Below are positions 8,164 to 16,580 of a stretch of DNA of 41,287 bases, in pieces. This stretch comes from an uncultured bacterium (GTDB taxonomy: Bacteria; Nitrospirota; Thermodesulfovibrionia; Thermodesulfovibrionales; CALJEL01). A model generated the notes under the pieces. It made no database searches and was not told the origin of the DNA. It saw only the letters and a program-made list of their open reading frames with translations. The stretch's first letter is position 1; each line of letters starts with the position of its first letter. The position numbers were made by a program, and so were the translations under genes. Location of the stretch: positions 1-41,287 of the forward strand of contig CALJEL010000010.1 in the NCBI GenBank assembly GCA_938074335.1. Reading direction: 5' to 3'.

Positions 8164-8403
8164 ATGGATAATCTTGTCCTTGATATAAGGGGTCAGATAT
8201 GTCCTGCCTGTCTTCTCATATCCCTTAAGGAGCTTAACAATAACAGAAGCAGGATTAAAAATGGTGAGGCGAGCCTTGTTGTTCTTACTGACCACAGGGA
8301 TGCCACAAGGACGATTCCAAATGCAGTAACTGCCATGGGATATTCTGTAAATGTTGAAAAAAGGGAAGGCTACTATGAGATCACGATCAAAAAAGAAAAG
8401 TAG
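8164..8403 (+). CDS. TusA-like sulfur carrier with CPAC instead of CPxP
   Basis: A 79-residue TusA/SirA-fold protein: LDIRGQICPACLLISLKEL at the start, DHRDATRTIPNAVTAMGY in the middle, and a final beta strand. TusA proteins hand persulfide sulfur between enzymes using the first cysteine of a CPxP motif. Here the second proline is cysteine (C-P-A-C), so two thiols are available. A good ribosome site (AGGAGG) overlaps the end of the transporter gene, and the coding end overlaps the start of the kinase gene. Confidence 0.85.
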   Translation: MDNLVLDIRGQICPACLLISLKELNNNRSRIKNGEASLVVLTDHRDATRTIPNAVTAMGYSVNVEKREGYYEITIKKEK

Positions 8404-9727
8404 TCCTGACAGAGGCAGTTTCCAGAAAAACAATAGATCCTCCAGGGTGCAGGCAGGCACTAAGGATACAGAAAGGATTCTTTATAAATACATCCGCGAG
8501 AAGGTGAATCAACTCCTTGAGATAATGGGAACAAAGCCTTTAAGGGAAGAGGAGCTTGATGAAAGGACCATTGTTGAATTTGATCCGATTGGCATAATCG
8601 CTGAGTCCTTCAAGGAGATACTGGAGCATTTAAGGGAAAAAAACCTTCAGCTCCAGCAGGCAAGGGATTATCTTCAGGCTGTCTTTGATGCAGTTGGTGT
8701 TGGCATATCCATTGTTGACCGTGATCTGAAGATAATAAAATGTAATGAAAGGCAGAAAGAACTCCTTGTTAGAGATACAGATACTGTAGAGGGAAGGCAT
8801 TGTTATGAGGTCTATTGTGGCATAGATTCTCCACCTCTCATATGCCCTGCTATTGAGACAATTGAGAGAAGCAGGGAGGTCTTTTTAAAGGAGGTTACAA
8901 AGAAAGGAAGGGTCTTTCAGATAAATACATCACCTCTTAAGGATGGAGAAGGAAACATTACAGGTGTCGTAGAGGTTTCTGTTGATATAACTGATAAGAA
9001 GAGGACAGAAGAGGCCCTTCATCAGGCAGAAAAACTTGCTGCTGTTGGAAGACTTGCAGCTGGCATTGCCCATGAACTGAATAACCCGCTTGGAAATATA
9101 ATAGGCTATGCAAAGCTTCTCCTCAAGACAGGAGATCTTGGTGATTATGAGAGGGAAAAGCTTTCTGTGATTATTGAGCAGGCAGAAAAGGGAAGTGAGA
9201 TAATAAGAGGTCTTCTTGAGTTCTCCCATGAAAGACCCCTTGAATTAAGAAGTGTCCTTATTAATAATTCAATAGAAAGGGTCCTTTCCAGTATGGCCCA
9301 TATAATTGAATCCTCTGGCATTAAGGTCTTTAAATACCTTGATGACATACCACCTGTGGAGGTAGACCAGAAACAGATTGAGCAGGTCTTTCATAATACC
9401 CTGCTTAATGCAGTACAGGCACTTGAGGGAAGGAAGGATGGTATTATAGAGATCAGGACAGCAGGCCTTGACTCTACAGTTCAGATATCTCTCTCTGATA
9501 ATGGACCTGGCATACCAAGGGAACACCTTTCATTAATCTTTGACCCATTCTTTACCACAAAACCGCCAGGCAAAGGAACAGGTCTTGGGCTCAGCATATC
9601 ATCCGAGATAGTGAAAAAACATGGTGGCTCTATCTGGGTTGAAAGCGAATCAGGAAAGGGTACAACCTTTCATATTATCCTGCCAGTCAGGACAAGGATA
9701 GCTCTAAATGGTGAGGCGGAAAGTTAA
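8375..9727 (+). CDS. PAS-domain sensor histidine kinase
   Basis: Soluble kinase of about 450 residues with no membrane segment. After a basic, coiled N-terminus comes a PAS domain (about residues 97-210) containing clustered cysteines (RHCYEVYCGIDSPPLICPA). Then come HisKA with phospho-accepting His233 (AAGIAHELNNPLG) and a HATPase domain (DNGPGIP, FDPFFTTKPPGKGTGLGLS). Cysteine-rich PAS domains often bind a cofactor or sense redox; that is an inference here. I prefer ATG 8375, preceded by GGGAAGG, over ATG 8351. It overlaps the tusA-like gene by 29 bases and is followed two bases later by its likely partner regulator. Confidence 0.92.
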   Translation: MRSRSKKKSSPDRGSFQKNNRSSRVQAGTKDTERILYKYIREKVNQLLEIMGTKPLREEELDERTIVEFDPIGIIAESFKEILEHLREKNLQLQQARDYLQAVFDAVGVGISIVDRDLKIIKCNERQKELLVRDTDTVEGRHCYEVYCGIDSPPLICPAIETIERSREVFLKEVTKKGRVFQINTSPLKDGEGNITGVVEVSVDITDKKRTEEALHQAEKLAAVGRLAAGIAHELNNPLGNIIGYAKLLLKTGDLGDYEREKLSVIIEQAEKGSEIIRGLLEFSHERPLELRSVLINNSIERVLSSMAHIIESSGIKVFKYLDDIPPVEVDQKQIEQVFHNTLLNAVQALEGRKDGIIEIRTAGLDSTVQISLSDNGPGIPREHLSLIFDPFFTTKPPGKGTGLGLSISSEIVKKHGGSIWVESESGKGTTFHIILPVRTRIALNGEAES

Positions 9728-9729
9728 CA

Positions 9730-11067
9730 GTGGAGTTTGATTTTCTCATAGTTGAGGATGACCTCAGGATGAGGGAGCTCCTCAGGGAGCTCCTCTCAAG
9801 AGAGGGTTATAATGTAGAGACAGTGGGAAAAGGAGCTGATGCCTTTGATCTGCTTCAGAGAAAGACCTTTGATATAGTGATTACAGACCTCAGGATGCCA
9901 GATGCAGATGGTCTCTCAGTCCTTCAAAAGACAAAGGAACTTTATCCTGATACCCTTGTTATAGTTATAACAGCCTACGGTACAGTGGACTCTGCCATAG
10001 AGGCAATGAAGCTTGGTGCCTATGATTATATCCAGAAACCCTTTGATCCTGAAAGATTGATGCTAATCATCAAGAAGGCTGTTGACTACAGAAGGCTTGC
10101 ACGGGAGAACCTGAGGCTCTCATCACAGCTTGAAACCTGTATGGCAGAGGAACTCATTGGAACAAGCCCAGGGATGGTAGAGGTCAGGAGGCTTATAGAG
10201 AAGATTGCCCCTCTTGATACAACTGTTGTTATAGAAGGGGAGACAGGTACAGGTAAGAGCCTTGTTGCGAGGACGATTCACAGGCTGAGCAAGAGAAGCA
10301 CAGAGAAATTTCTCAGTATTAATTGTGGTGCCCTTACAGAGACCCTCCTTGAATCAGAGCTTTTTGGTCATGAAAAGGGTGCCTTCACTGGAGCAATAAG
10401 GCAGAAGAGAGGTCTTTTTGAGGCAGCCCACAGGGGAACGCTTTTTTTAGATGAGATAAATAATGCAAGCCCCAATCTCCAGATAAAGCTCCTCAAGGCA
10501 ATAGAGGAAGGAAAGATCTTCAGGGTTGGTTCAACAGAGCCAGTTTCAGTTGATGTGAGGATAATCGCTGCAAGCAATGTGCTTCTGAAAAATGAGGTTG
10601 ATGCGGGCAGATTCAGGAATGACCTCTATTTCAGGCTCAAGGTTGTGACCATTACCCTGCCATCTTTAAGAGAAAGGAAAGAGGATATACCTCTTCTATC
10701 CTATCACTTTTTAAGGAGATATACTCAGAAGTTTCAAAAAGAGATAAAGGGCTTCGCAACAGATGCAATGAACAGTCTGATAAATTACGACTGGCCTGGC
10801 AATGTGAGGGAGCTTGAATTTGCCATAGAGAGGGCAGTGATACTTGAGCAGACTGAAAAGATTACACCCCAGAGCCTTCCTCCTGAGATAAAGGGTTCTT
10901 CAAGGTCAATAAAAGCAGCAACGCGGATTATGAAGATAGAGGATATGGAAAGGGAATTGATAAAGGAGTGTCTGAGACAGTTCAATGGTAAGAAAGAGCT
11001 CTGTGCAAAGACACTTGGTATCAGCACAGCAACCCTTTGGAGAAAGATAAAGAAGTATAACCTCTGA
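9730..11067 (+). CDS. NtrC-type sigma54-dependent response regulator
   Basis: Three-domain activator of 445 residues. The receiver has Asp53 in FDIVITDLRMPDADG. The AAA+ domain has Walker A GETGTGKS (170-177), an intact GAFTGA sigma54-contact loop (217-222) and the arginine-finger region FRNDLYFRLKV. A Fis-type helix-turn-helix ends the protein (KELCAKTLGISTATLWRKIKKY). It starts at GTG, two bases after the kinase stop. A sigma54 promoter lies 91 bases beyond its stop (11158-11174) in front of the rhodanese operon, its most probable target. Confidence 0.94.
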   Translation: MEFDFLIVEDDLRMRELLRELLSREGYNVETVGKGADAFDLLQRKTFDIVITDLRMPDADGLSVLQKTKELYPDTLVIVITAYGTVDSAIEAMKLGAYDYIQKPFDPERLMLIIKKAVDYRRLARENLRLSSQLETCMAEELIGTSPGMVEVRRLIEKIAPLDTTVVIEGETGTGKSLVARTIHRLSKRSTEKFLSINCGALTETLLESELFGHEKGAFTGAIRQKRGLFEAAHRGTLFLDEINNASPNLQIKLLKAIEEGKIFRVGSTEPVSVDVRIIAASNVLLKNEVDAGRFRNDLYFRLKVVTITLPSLRERKEDIPLLSYHFLRRYTQKFQKEIKGFATDAMNSLINYDWPGNVRELEFAIERAVILEQTEKITPQSLPPEIKGSSRSIKAATRIMKIEDMERELIKECLRQFNGKKELCAKTLGISTATLWRKIKKYNL

Positions 11068-11073
11068 TTTCTC

Positions 11074-11103
11074 TCATTTTGAATTAAAATTTCATTTTGA
11101 AAT
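11074..11103 (+). promoter_or_regulatory. Candidate activator sites upstream of the sigma54 promoter
   Basis: TCATTTTGAA occurs at 11074 and again at 11092, 18 bases apart. The second copy is part of a 15-base inverted repeat, ATTTCA-TTT-TGAAAT (11089-11103). The position, 55-85 bases before the -24 element, suits an enhancer site for the NtrC-type regulator encoded just upstream. This is inference from position and symmetry. Confidence 0.4.
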
Positions 11104-11157
11104 ACTCCCTGTAAATTTACATTTTTATAACCCATTGAAAAGCCAGTATATTCTTTG

Positions 11158-11174
11158 CTGGCATTGCCTTTGCT
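11158..11174 (+). promoter_or_regulatory. Sigma54 (-24/-12) promoter of the rhodanese/sulfur operon
   Basis: TGGCAT-TGCCT-TTGCT: GG at 11160-11161 and GC at 11172-11173 are exactly ten bases apart, as sigma54 requires. The predicted start is near 11185, leaving a leader of about 67 bases before the ATG at 11252. The same hexamers occur at two sites before the methyltransferase genes. Confidence 0.75.
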
Positions 11175-11251
11175 TAATATTGATAAAAAAGAGGGTTTGA
11201 TTTTAAAGCCCTCAAACTTAGCAGACCCAAAATCTGAAGGGAGGTAATGCC

Positions 11252-12277
11252 ATGGCAGTAAAAAGAGTCCTTTTATTAGTTGTGATCTGGATATTTGTCC
11301 TCTCTGGTCTTGCCTATGCAGATATCCTCATGACACCTGATGAGCTTGAAAAGGTTATGGGAAAACCAGACTGGGTTATCCTTGATTGCAGGGTAAAGAA
11401 GAAATATGAAGAGGGTCATATACCGGGTGCGATTACACTTGGTGATTCCTGCAGGGTAAAGCTCAGGGATGGAACACAGAGGGCACTTCCAGCAGCAAAG
11501 CTTGAAAAGGTACTCGGTGAGGCAGGCATTAGCAATGACAAGCATGTGGTTGTTTATTCGGATGCTGACATCGTCCATGCAACTGTTGGATTCTGGATAC
11601 TTGAATATCTTGGTCATGATAAGGTCCATCTCCTTGATGGTGGAATAGTGGAGTGGAAGGCACAGGGTAAACCCCTTTCAAAGGAGGAGACAAAGCTTCC
11701 ACCAGCAACATTTAAGGCAAGGGTAAATGAAAGGGTTAAAGCCACTACAGAGGAGGTCCTGAAGATAGCAAAGGGTGAGATAAAAGATGTGCAGCTTATT
11801 GATGCAAGGACAGAGAAGGAATACAGTGGTTATGATGTTCGTGCTTTAAGAGGAGGTCATGTACCTAACACAACCATTAATGTCAGTCATGAGCTTACCT
11901 TTGACAAGCAGACAGGAAAGATCCTGCCACTGAAGATACTCAGGGAAAGATTCTTTGGAAAACTTGATCCTAACAAGAGGACAATCGCATACTGTCAGAC
12001 AGGCTCTCGTTCAACCCTCACATACATAATACTCAAGATGCTTGGTTTTAAGGATGTGGCAAACTATGATGACTCCTGGGTTGTTTATGGTAACAGTGTC
12101 TATCCACCATTTCCTATAGAGGACGAACAGTGGATGAATATAGAACCACTTAATAAGGATCTACCAAAGCTTGAAAAAGAGGTGAAGGCATTACAGGATG
12201 AGATCAAGACACTTAAAGAGGCCCTCCAGAAGGCAGGGATTGTAAAGGAAGAAAAGAAAGGAGAGGCTGCCCAATAG
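11252..12277 (+). CDS. Exported two-domain rhodanese (thiosulfate sulfurtransferase)
   Basis: Moves sulfane sulfur from donors such as thiosulfate to thiol acceptors. The signal peptide (VLLLVVIWIFVLSGLAYA) puts it outside the cytoplasm. Two rhodanese domains follow. The first (about 30-145) lacks a catalytic cysteine (VVYSDADIVHA). The second (about 165-285) has Cys248 in YCQTGSRST, the usual arrangement of tandem rhodaneses. The C-terminus is an unusual charged coiled-coil tail ending in KKGEAAQ. It begins after a strong ribosome site and is the first gene of a sigma54-driven operon. Confidence 0.92.
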   Translation: MAVKRVLLLVVIWIFVLSGLAYADILMTPDELEKVMGKPDWVILDCRVKKKYEEGHIPGAITLGDSCRVKLRDGTQRALPAAKLEKVLGEAGISNDKHVVVYSDADIVHATVGFWILEYLGHDKVHLLDGGIVEWKAQGKPLSKEETKLPPATFKARVNERVKATTEEVLKIAKGEIKDVQLIDARTEKEYSGYDVRALRGGHVPNTTINVSHELTFDKQTGKILPLKILRERFFGKLDPNKRTIAYCQTGSRSTLTYIILKMLGFKDVANYDDSWVVYGNSVYPPFPIEDEQWMNIEPLNKDLPKLEKEVKALQDEIKTLKEALQKAGIVKEEKKGEAAQ

Positions 12278-12298
12278 CGGGCTTGCGTTGAGGTCAAG

Positions 12299-12859
12299 AT
12301 GGGGAAAATAATAATGATAAGCCCTGCTGGTGAAATAGAGGCCTCCATAATAAAGGGAGTAAAAGAGACCATAGAACATAGATTCATGGCATCTGTCCTT
12401 GAGGACAGAAAACACCCTCTGCCACAGGAGGCCTTTGATCCAGAAAGGCTTCAGTACCATGCCCAGAGATTCTTAGAAAAGAGCGAGGCTCAGCTTCCCT
12501 CCTCCCCTTTAAGGGGGGTTGAGACCTTGCACCTCCTCCTTACCCATGTTGACCTCTACTGTCCTTCTTTAAATTATGTCTTCGGATATGCGGTGCCTGA
12601 AAGGAGAATTGCGATTGTCTCCACTGCAAGATTCAGAAATAAACTTTTTGAAAGGGCGGCAAAGACAGCTATACATGAGATCGGACATCTCTTTGGACTT
12701 TCCCACTGCCATGACCCGAAATGTGTGATGCATTTTTCCTTTGACCTTTCTGATACAGACAAAAAGACAGATCAACTATGCAGGGACTGCGAGAAGAGAC
12801 TTTCTTCAGTTATTTATCAGAGGAGGCAGCATGAAGCTTGGCATACTTGTGAATACTGA
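12299..12859 (+). CDS. amzA: Archaemetzincin-type zinc metalloprotease
   Basis: A 186-residue cytosolic protein with the metzincin zinc motif HEIGHLFGLSHC. The archaemetzincin-specific cysteine array follows: CHDPKCVMHFSFDLSD and LCRDCEKRL, which bind a second zinc. Natural substrates of archaemetzincins are unknown. It sits 21 bases after the rhodanese gene and overlaps the DsrE-like gene, so it is firmly inside the sulfur operon, an unexpected place for a protease. Confidence 0.9.
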   Translation: MGKIIMISPAGEIEASIIKGVKETIEHRFMASVLEDRKHPLPQEAFDPERLQYHAQRFLEKSEAQLPSSPLRGVETLHLLLTHVDLYCPSLNYVFGYAVPERRIAIVSTARFRNKLFERAAKTAIHEIGHLFGLSHCHDPKCVMHFSFDLSDTDKKTDQLCRDCEKRLSSVIYQRRQHEAWHTCEY

Positions 12860-13127
12860 CAGGAATCTTAAACACATCCTTGGCATTACAGAGGCTGCCC
12901 TGAGAAAAGGACATGAGGTGAGTCTGTTTGTCATGGACGATGGAGTAAGACTTCTCAGGGATGAGAGATTCACTGGATTATGTAAAAAGGTGTCCATGAG
13001 CTTCTGTGACCATAGCACACATGTGCTTAATGTATCAAAGAAAGGCATTCCTGAAGATATAATCTGCGGAAGCCAATATAACAATGCAGTGATGGCTCAT
13101 GACTCCGATAAGGTGATAGTCCTTTAA
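12831..13127 (+). CDS. DsrE-like sulfur-relay subunit
   Basis: 98 residues from ATG 12831, which has an AGAGGAGG site inside the end of the preceding gene (29-base overlap). The beta-alpha start MKLGILVNTDRN, the segment GHEVSLFVMDDGVRLL and the later cysteines (GLCKK, SFCDHS, IICGSQ) fit the DsrE/TusD fold, which carries persulfide sulfur. Two related small genes follow directly, mimicking a DsrEFH/TusBCD set. Confidence 0.75.
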   Translation: MKLGILVNTDRNLKHILGITEAALRKGHEVSLFVMDDGVRLLRDERFTGLCKKVSMSFCDHSTHVLNVSKKGIPEDIICGSQYNNAVMAHDSDKVIVL

Positions 13128-13140
13128 AGGAGAGATAAAA

Positions 13141-13410
13141 ATGGGACAGAAGAAAATAGCTGTAATGATCAGGGGAAGACAGTCAGAGGCCCTCAGGATG
13201 AGTGTGGGCCTGACTGTGCTTGATGATCAGGTGGAGATATTTATTACTGAACCATTAAAGGATGATCCAAAGACACTTACTGAGCTTGAAGGTGCAATGG
13301 AGCTTGGACTGAAGATTTATACCATCACAGAGGATCAGAGATTTCAGAGATTGAGTCTTGAGGAGATGGCAGAGAAAATACTTGAATATGATCATGTAAT
13401 TCCCTATTAG
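13141..13410 (+). CDS. DsrE/F-like small protein
   Basis: 89 residues, start preceded by AAAGGAGAG. The pattern IAVMIRGRQSEALRMSVGLT followed by a helix resembles the DsrE/DsrF superfamily, with its GLT helix after strand one. It has no cysteine, so it would be structural rather than a sulfur carrier. It lies 13 bases after the DsrE-like gene and 9 before the DsrH-like one. Confidence 0.65.
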   Translation: MGQKKIAVMIRGRQSEALRMSVGLTVLDDQVEIFITEPLKDDPKTLTELEGAMELGLKIYTITEDQRFQRLSLEEMAEKILEYDHVIPY

Positions 13411-13419
13411 GAGAAAAGG

Positions 13420-13581
13420 ATGAAGATTCTTTATATATTGACCTGTGAAGACGATACCGTGAAAGGACTCATGGAATTCCAGAAGAAATCTCATGAGGTA
13501 ATAAGCGTGGATATTGAAAGGGTTTCTTATGATGACCTTGTGGACCTGATATTCAGCAGTGATAAGGTTATCTCATGGTAA
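13420..13581 (+). CDS. Short DsrH/TusB-like protein
   Basis: 53 codons from ATG 13420 (preceded by GGAGAAAAGG) to TAA at 13579-13581. The translation starts MKILYILTCEDDT and ends YDDLVDLIFSSDKVISW. The C-terminal DxxVDL...KVxSW pattern, with a final tryptophan, is the DsrH/TusB ending. The usual length is about 95 residues, so the middle has been shortened or lost. Tight spacing to both neighbours argues that it is a real gene. Confidence 0.6.
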   Translation: MKILYILTCEDDTVKGLMEFQKKSHEVISVDIERVSYDDLVDLIFSSDKVISW

Positions 13582-13614
13582 AGATTAAAAATAAAATTTA
13601 TAAGGAGGACAGGC

Positions 13615-13779
13615 ATGGGAGAGGTAAAAGGCGGTTTGACACTCCCCTGGTTATGGGTAGCAATAATTGTTGCCTTTCTTGCCCTCGGGTTTATGCTTCC
13701 ACCACTTGATAAGCCCCTGAGGGAGCTTGCAAAGCAGGCACAAGAAATGAAGGCATCAATGACAGAGACTTCACAGTAA
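13615..13779 (+). CDS. Small single-span membrane protein
   Basis: 54 residues from ATG 13615 after TAAGGAGGA. There is one membrane helix (PWLWVAIIVAFLALGFMLPP) followed by a charged helix (REL AKQAQEMKA) on the other side. No family recognised. Its position between the DsrH-like gene and an exported protein, in front of a YeeE transporter, suggests an accessory membrane subunit. Confidence 0.7.
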   Translation: MGEVKGGLTLPWLWVAIIVAFLALGFMLPPLDKPLRELAKQAQEMKASMTETSQ

Positions 13780-13795
13780 AAAGGAGGATGAGAGC

Positions 13796-14248
13796 ATGAG
13801 AAGATTATTATTAATCGTTCTTGGTTTAACAGTACTCACTATTTCAGCAGGAGAGCTGAAGCTTAAGGAAGGCATCACCCTTAAGGCAGATGCAGAGGAA
13901 GTAACAGGTTTTAAGTGGATTCCAAGAAGGCCGGGGATTACCCGAGCACAGATTGCCCTTGGAAGGGCTGTAACACTTCCCTTTGAATTCTATATAAAGG
14001 GAGATGTCCAGAAGGTGAAGTTTGAGATCCCAAAAAAGTTTTCTGACCTCGGGATAGATGTAGCAGATGATGAGGTTACAGTAAAGGATGGAAAGGCAAG
14101 CTCTTCTGTAATATTCACCGTACCACCAGGAAAACCCCTCGGGAGATTCGAGCTTGAGATCACATTAAAGGATTCAAAGACAGGCAAGGAGCTCGGTAAA
14201 GGCACGATCCCCTTCATGCTCCTTCCACCTGGTGTAGGTGGATGCTGA
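13796..14248 (+). CDS. Exported beta-rich protein of unknown function
   Basis: 150 residues starting after AAAGGAGG. A signal peptide (LLLIVLGLTVLTISAG) is followed by alternating strands typical of an immunoglobulin-like fold (VTLPFEFYIKGDVQKVKFEIP, SSVIFTVPPGKPLGRFELEI). The protein ends in GVGGC, with a single C-terminal cysteine. I do not recognise the family. In this operon it could be a periplasmic binding or sulfur-carrying partner of the rhodanese or transporter; that is a guess from context. Confidence 0.75.
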   Translation: MRRLLLIVLGLTVLTISAGELKLKEGITLKADAEEVTGFKWIPRRPGITRAQIALGRAVTLPFEFYIKGDVQKVKFEIPKKFSDLGIDVADDEVTVKDGKASSSVIFTVPPGKPLGRFELEITLKDSKTGKELGKGTIPFMLLPPGVGGC

Positions 14249-14272
14249 AATACTAATTTCTAAGGAGGTCCT

Positions 14273-15685
14273 ATGTCAGAGATGGATTTTGGCATAAAAG
14301 GATGGTTTGAGACATGGTACAGAAAGTTCTTCAGGGAGAAGTGGCCACTCTGGATCGCTGCCATATTCATGGCACTTTCAGGGATAATTGCCTATGGTGT
14401 TGCCACATGGTCACTTTCAAGGACAGTGATGGGTGAGAATCCCTATGACCAGGCAAAACCCCTTGGCACATTCCTTGGACTGAAGGAGCTTGGTGGCATT
14501 ATAAACAGTGCCCTTGGAAAGCTCGGCCTTCCCCATTATCCCTTTAGTGGATACATCTGGCCTGATGGTCAGACCATAAGCTACTTTGTCCAGTATCCAA
14601 ACCCTTTGCTTGAGCCAACAGCAGGGACAATGCTTGGCATACTCTTTGGAGGTCTTATCGCAGCACTTCTTGCAAAGGAATTTGCGCTGAAGGTTCCCCT
14701 TGATAAACTTGAATATGGCCTTGCCCTTGTTGGTGGAGTACTCATGGGAGTGGGTGCAGTATTTCAGTTTGGATGTCCTATAGTGAGCACAACAAACCTT
14801 GGTGCAATGGGAGTTCAGGCAATAATAATGGTTATAGGGATGACCATAGGCTCATTCTTTGGTGCAAAGATAATTGTCTGGCTTGAAAAAAGGAGGCTTG
14901 CCTCTATAGCCTGTGTAACTGCTGATGGAGCTGGATACAGACCACTTATGCATTTTGAAAAGACAAAGACCATATGGCCAAAACCACCAGTGAATGCTGA
15001 TGGTGGTGAACCCTTTGGAATAAGGTTCCAGCCCTATCTTGGTCTGATTCTCATAGTGGTAATGTTTATTGTACTTTATAGATTCAGCCACATAGGTTAT
15101 CCTGCACTTTCCATGTCATTCCTTGCTGCTACCCTTACAGGGTTTGCAATGCAGCGTGGTGGTATGTGCTTTGCCTATGCCTACAGGGAACCATTCCTTA
15201 CGGGTTTTGCTGATATGTCAAGGGCAATGGCACTGCTTTATGGATTGCTCGTAATAGGTTTTCTTCCCTTCAAGCTCCTTGCAATAGCAATACCTGACAT
15301 ATCCTATGCAGAGATCTTTGCAGTAAGCCCGGCAGGGATAGGGGTGCTTATAGGTGCAATACTCTTTGGAATAGGTATGGCACTCAATGGAGCCTGTGTG
15401 AGCGATAGCCTCTGGAGGACCGCAGAAGGTCAGGTAAAGATATGGGTTGGACTTACAACACTCATATGTGTTTCATCCTGGCTCTTTCCCATGAGGGAGG
15501 AAAAATGGTTTAAATCAATCTTTGCACCTTTTGGTTCAAAGAATATAACTGATGTCTACCTTCCCAATATATTTGGAAGTTATCCAGTGGCTGTGTTCTT
15601 CACCCTTGGAGTGATAACACTCTGGGCGCTTCTTATGACATGGTTTGCTGGAAGGACCTTCAAGAGATATATGGAAGGAGCATAA
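14273..15685 (+). CDS. Large YeeE/YedE-family transporter
   Basis: A 470-residue polytopic membrane protein with three YeeE-type cysteine signatures: GAVFQFGCPIVSTTNLGAMG, MQRGGMCFAYAYREPF and GMALNGACVSDSLWRTAEG. It is longer than the transporter at 7051 and has an extra extracytoplasmic loop near the N-terminus. Translation starts after a strong AAGGAGG site. A canonical TusA gene follows after 44 bases, the transporter-carrier pairing expected for uptake of a reduced sulfur compound. Confidence 0.88.
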   Translation: MSEMDFGIKGWFETWYRKFFREKWPLWIAAIFMALSGIIAYGVATWSLSRTVMGENPYDQAKPLGTFLGLKELGGIINSALGKLGLPHYPFSGYIWPDGQTISYFVQYPNPLLEPTAGTMLGILFGGLIAALLAKEFALKVPLDKLEYGLALVGGVLMGVGAVFQFGCPIVSTTNLGAMGVQAIIMVIGMTIGSFFGAKIIVWLEKRRLASIACVTADGAGYRPLMHFEKTKTIWPKPPVNADGGEPFGIRFQPYLGLILIVVMFIVLYRFSHIGYPALSMSFLAATLTGFAMQRGGMCFAYAYREPFLTGFADMSRAMALLYGLLVIGFLPFKLLAIAIPDISYAEIFAVSPAGIGVLIGAILFGIGMALNGACVSDSLWRTAEGQVKIWVGLTTLICVSSWLFPMREEKWFKSIFAPFGSKNITDVYLPNIFGSYPVAVFFTLGVITLWALLMTWFAGRTFKRYMEGA

Positions 15686-15729
15686 ATGAAAGGTGAAATT
15701 TTCACCTCTAAAAATGTTAAGGAGGTAGT

Positions 15730-15972
15730 ATGGCAGTGACTACAGACATAAAGATTGACAGGGTTCTGGATGTAAAAGGACTTGTCTGCCCGAGGCCCAT
15801 GGTAATGACCATGAATACGCTTAAGACCATGGAAAAGGGACAGGTCCTTCAGGTCCTGGCAAATGATAGCAGCACAAAGCATAGCATCCCTGCACTCTGT
15901 GAAAGGAGCGGCTATAAGCTTCTTGAGATGAGGGAAGAGGCAGGGACCTTTATCTACATTATACAGAAGTAG
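15730..15972 (+). CDS. TusA-family sulfur carrier
   Basis: 80 residues with the canonical motif LDVKGLVCPRPMVMTMNTL, followed by VLANDSSTKHSIPALCERSGY and a closing strand. Cysteine in CPRP carries persulfide sulfur. The start ATG follows TAAGGAGG. Compared with the copy at 8164, this one keeps the full CPxP motif, so the two may serve different donors. Confidence 0.9.
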   Translation: MAVTTDIKIDRVLDVKGLVCPRPMVMTMNTLKTMEKGQVLQVLANDSSTKHSIPALCERSGYKLLEMREEAGTFIYIIQK

Positions 15973-15979
15973 TGAAGGA

Positions 15980-16022
15980 GTGATGCGTTATGAGTGAGTA
16001 TCTTCAACTCATAGCGCATCAC
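15980..16022 (+). terminator. Long hairpin between tusA and uspA
   Basis: GTGATGCGTTATGAGT (15980-15995) pairs with ACTCATAGCGCATCAC (16007-16022) over 16 bases with a single G-U wobble and an 11-base loop. No T-run follows, so it may be an mRNA-stabilising 3' structure or a weak terminator at the end of the sulfur operon. Confidence 0.5.
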
Positions 16023-16059
16023 ATATCACACTGAAATTATCACTAATCAGGAGGATAAG

Positions 16060-16515
16060 ATGTACGAAAGGATATTATTGCCTGTAGATGGTTCAGAGGC
16101 CTCAAAAAAGGCAGCAAAGACGGGGATTTCCATAGCAAAACTTACAGGGGCTAATGCAATAGCTCTCTATGTAATACCTCCACCCACACCAGGTGATATA
16201 TGGGATGTATGGACACCCTCTGATAGTGAGGAAGCAAAGAGGTTTAAACAAAAATTTGAAGAGCACCTGAAAACCATTGCAAACTGTTATCTTTCAGAAA
16301 TTAAAAAGATTGCTGATCAACAGGGTGTTTCCTGTGAATTGCTGTCTTTAAGAGGTGACTCTCCTGCAGATGAGATAATTAAAATAGCAGAACAGAAAAA
16401 CTGTGACCTCATTGTAATGGCATCTCAGAGTAAAGGAGGGATTAGTGCAGTTATCGGAAGTGTTACACTGAGGGTAATCTCAAAGAGCAGGATACCTGTG
16501 CTTGTTTATAGATAA
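16060..16515 (+). CDS. Universal stress protein (UspA family)
   Basis: 151-residue Rossmann-like domain. It begins MYERILLPVDGSEASKKA and ends with the nucleotide-binding loop ASQSKGGISAVIGSVTLRVISKS, a G-x2-G-x9-G(S/T)-type pattern that suggests ATP binding, although the first glycines are spaced slightly differently. It starts after AGGAGG. A long hairpin separates it from the sulfur operon, so it may be expressed separately. Confidence 0.9.
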   Translation: MYERILLPVDGSEASKKAAKTGISIAKLTGANAIALYVIPPPTPGDIWDVWTPSDSEEAKRFKQKFEEHLKTIANCYLSEIKKIADQQGVSCELLSLRGDSPADEIIKIAEQKNCDLIVMASQSKGGISAVIGSVTLRVISKSRIPVLVYR

Positions 16516-16580
16516 GCCAGGAGATAAAGATATTATATTCTTAAAGAGAGCCTGATTATCTGAGGGATGGAGCCAAGTTT

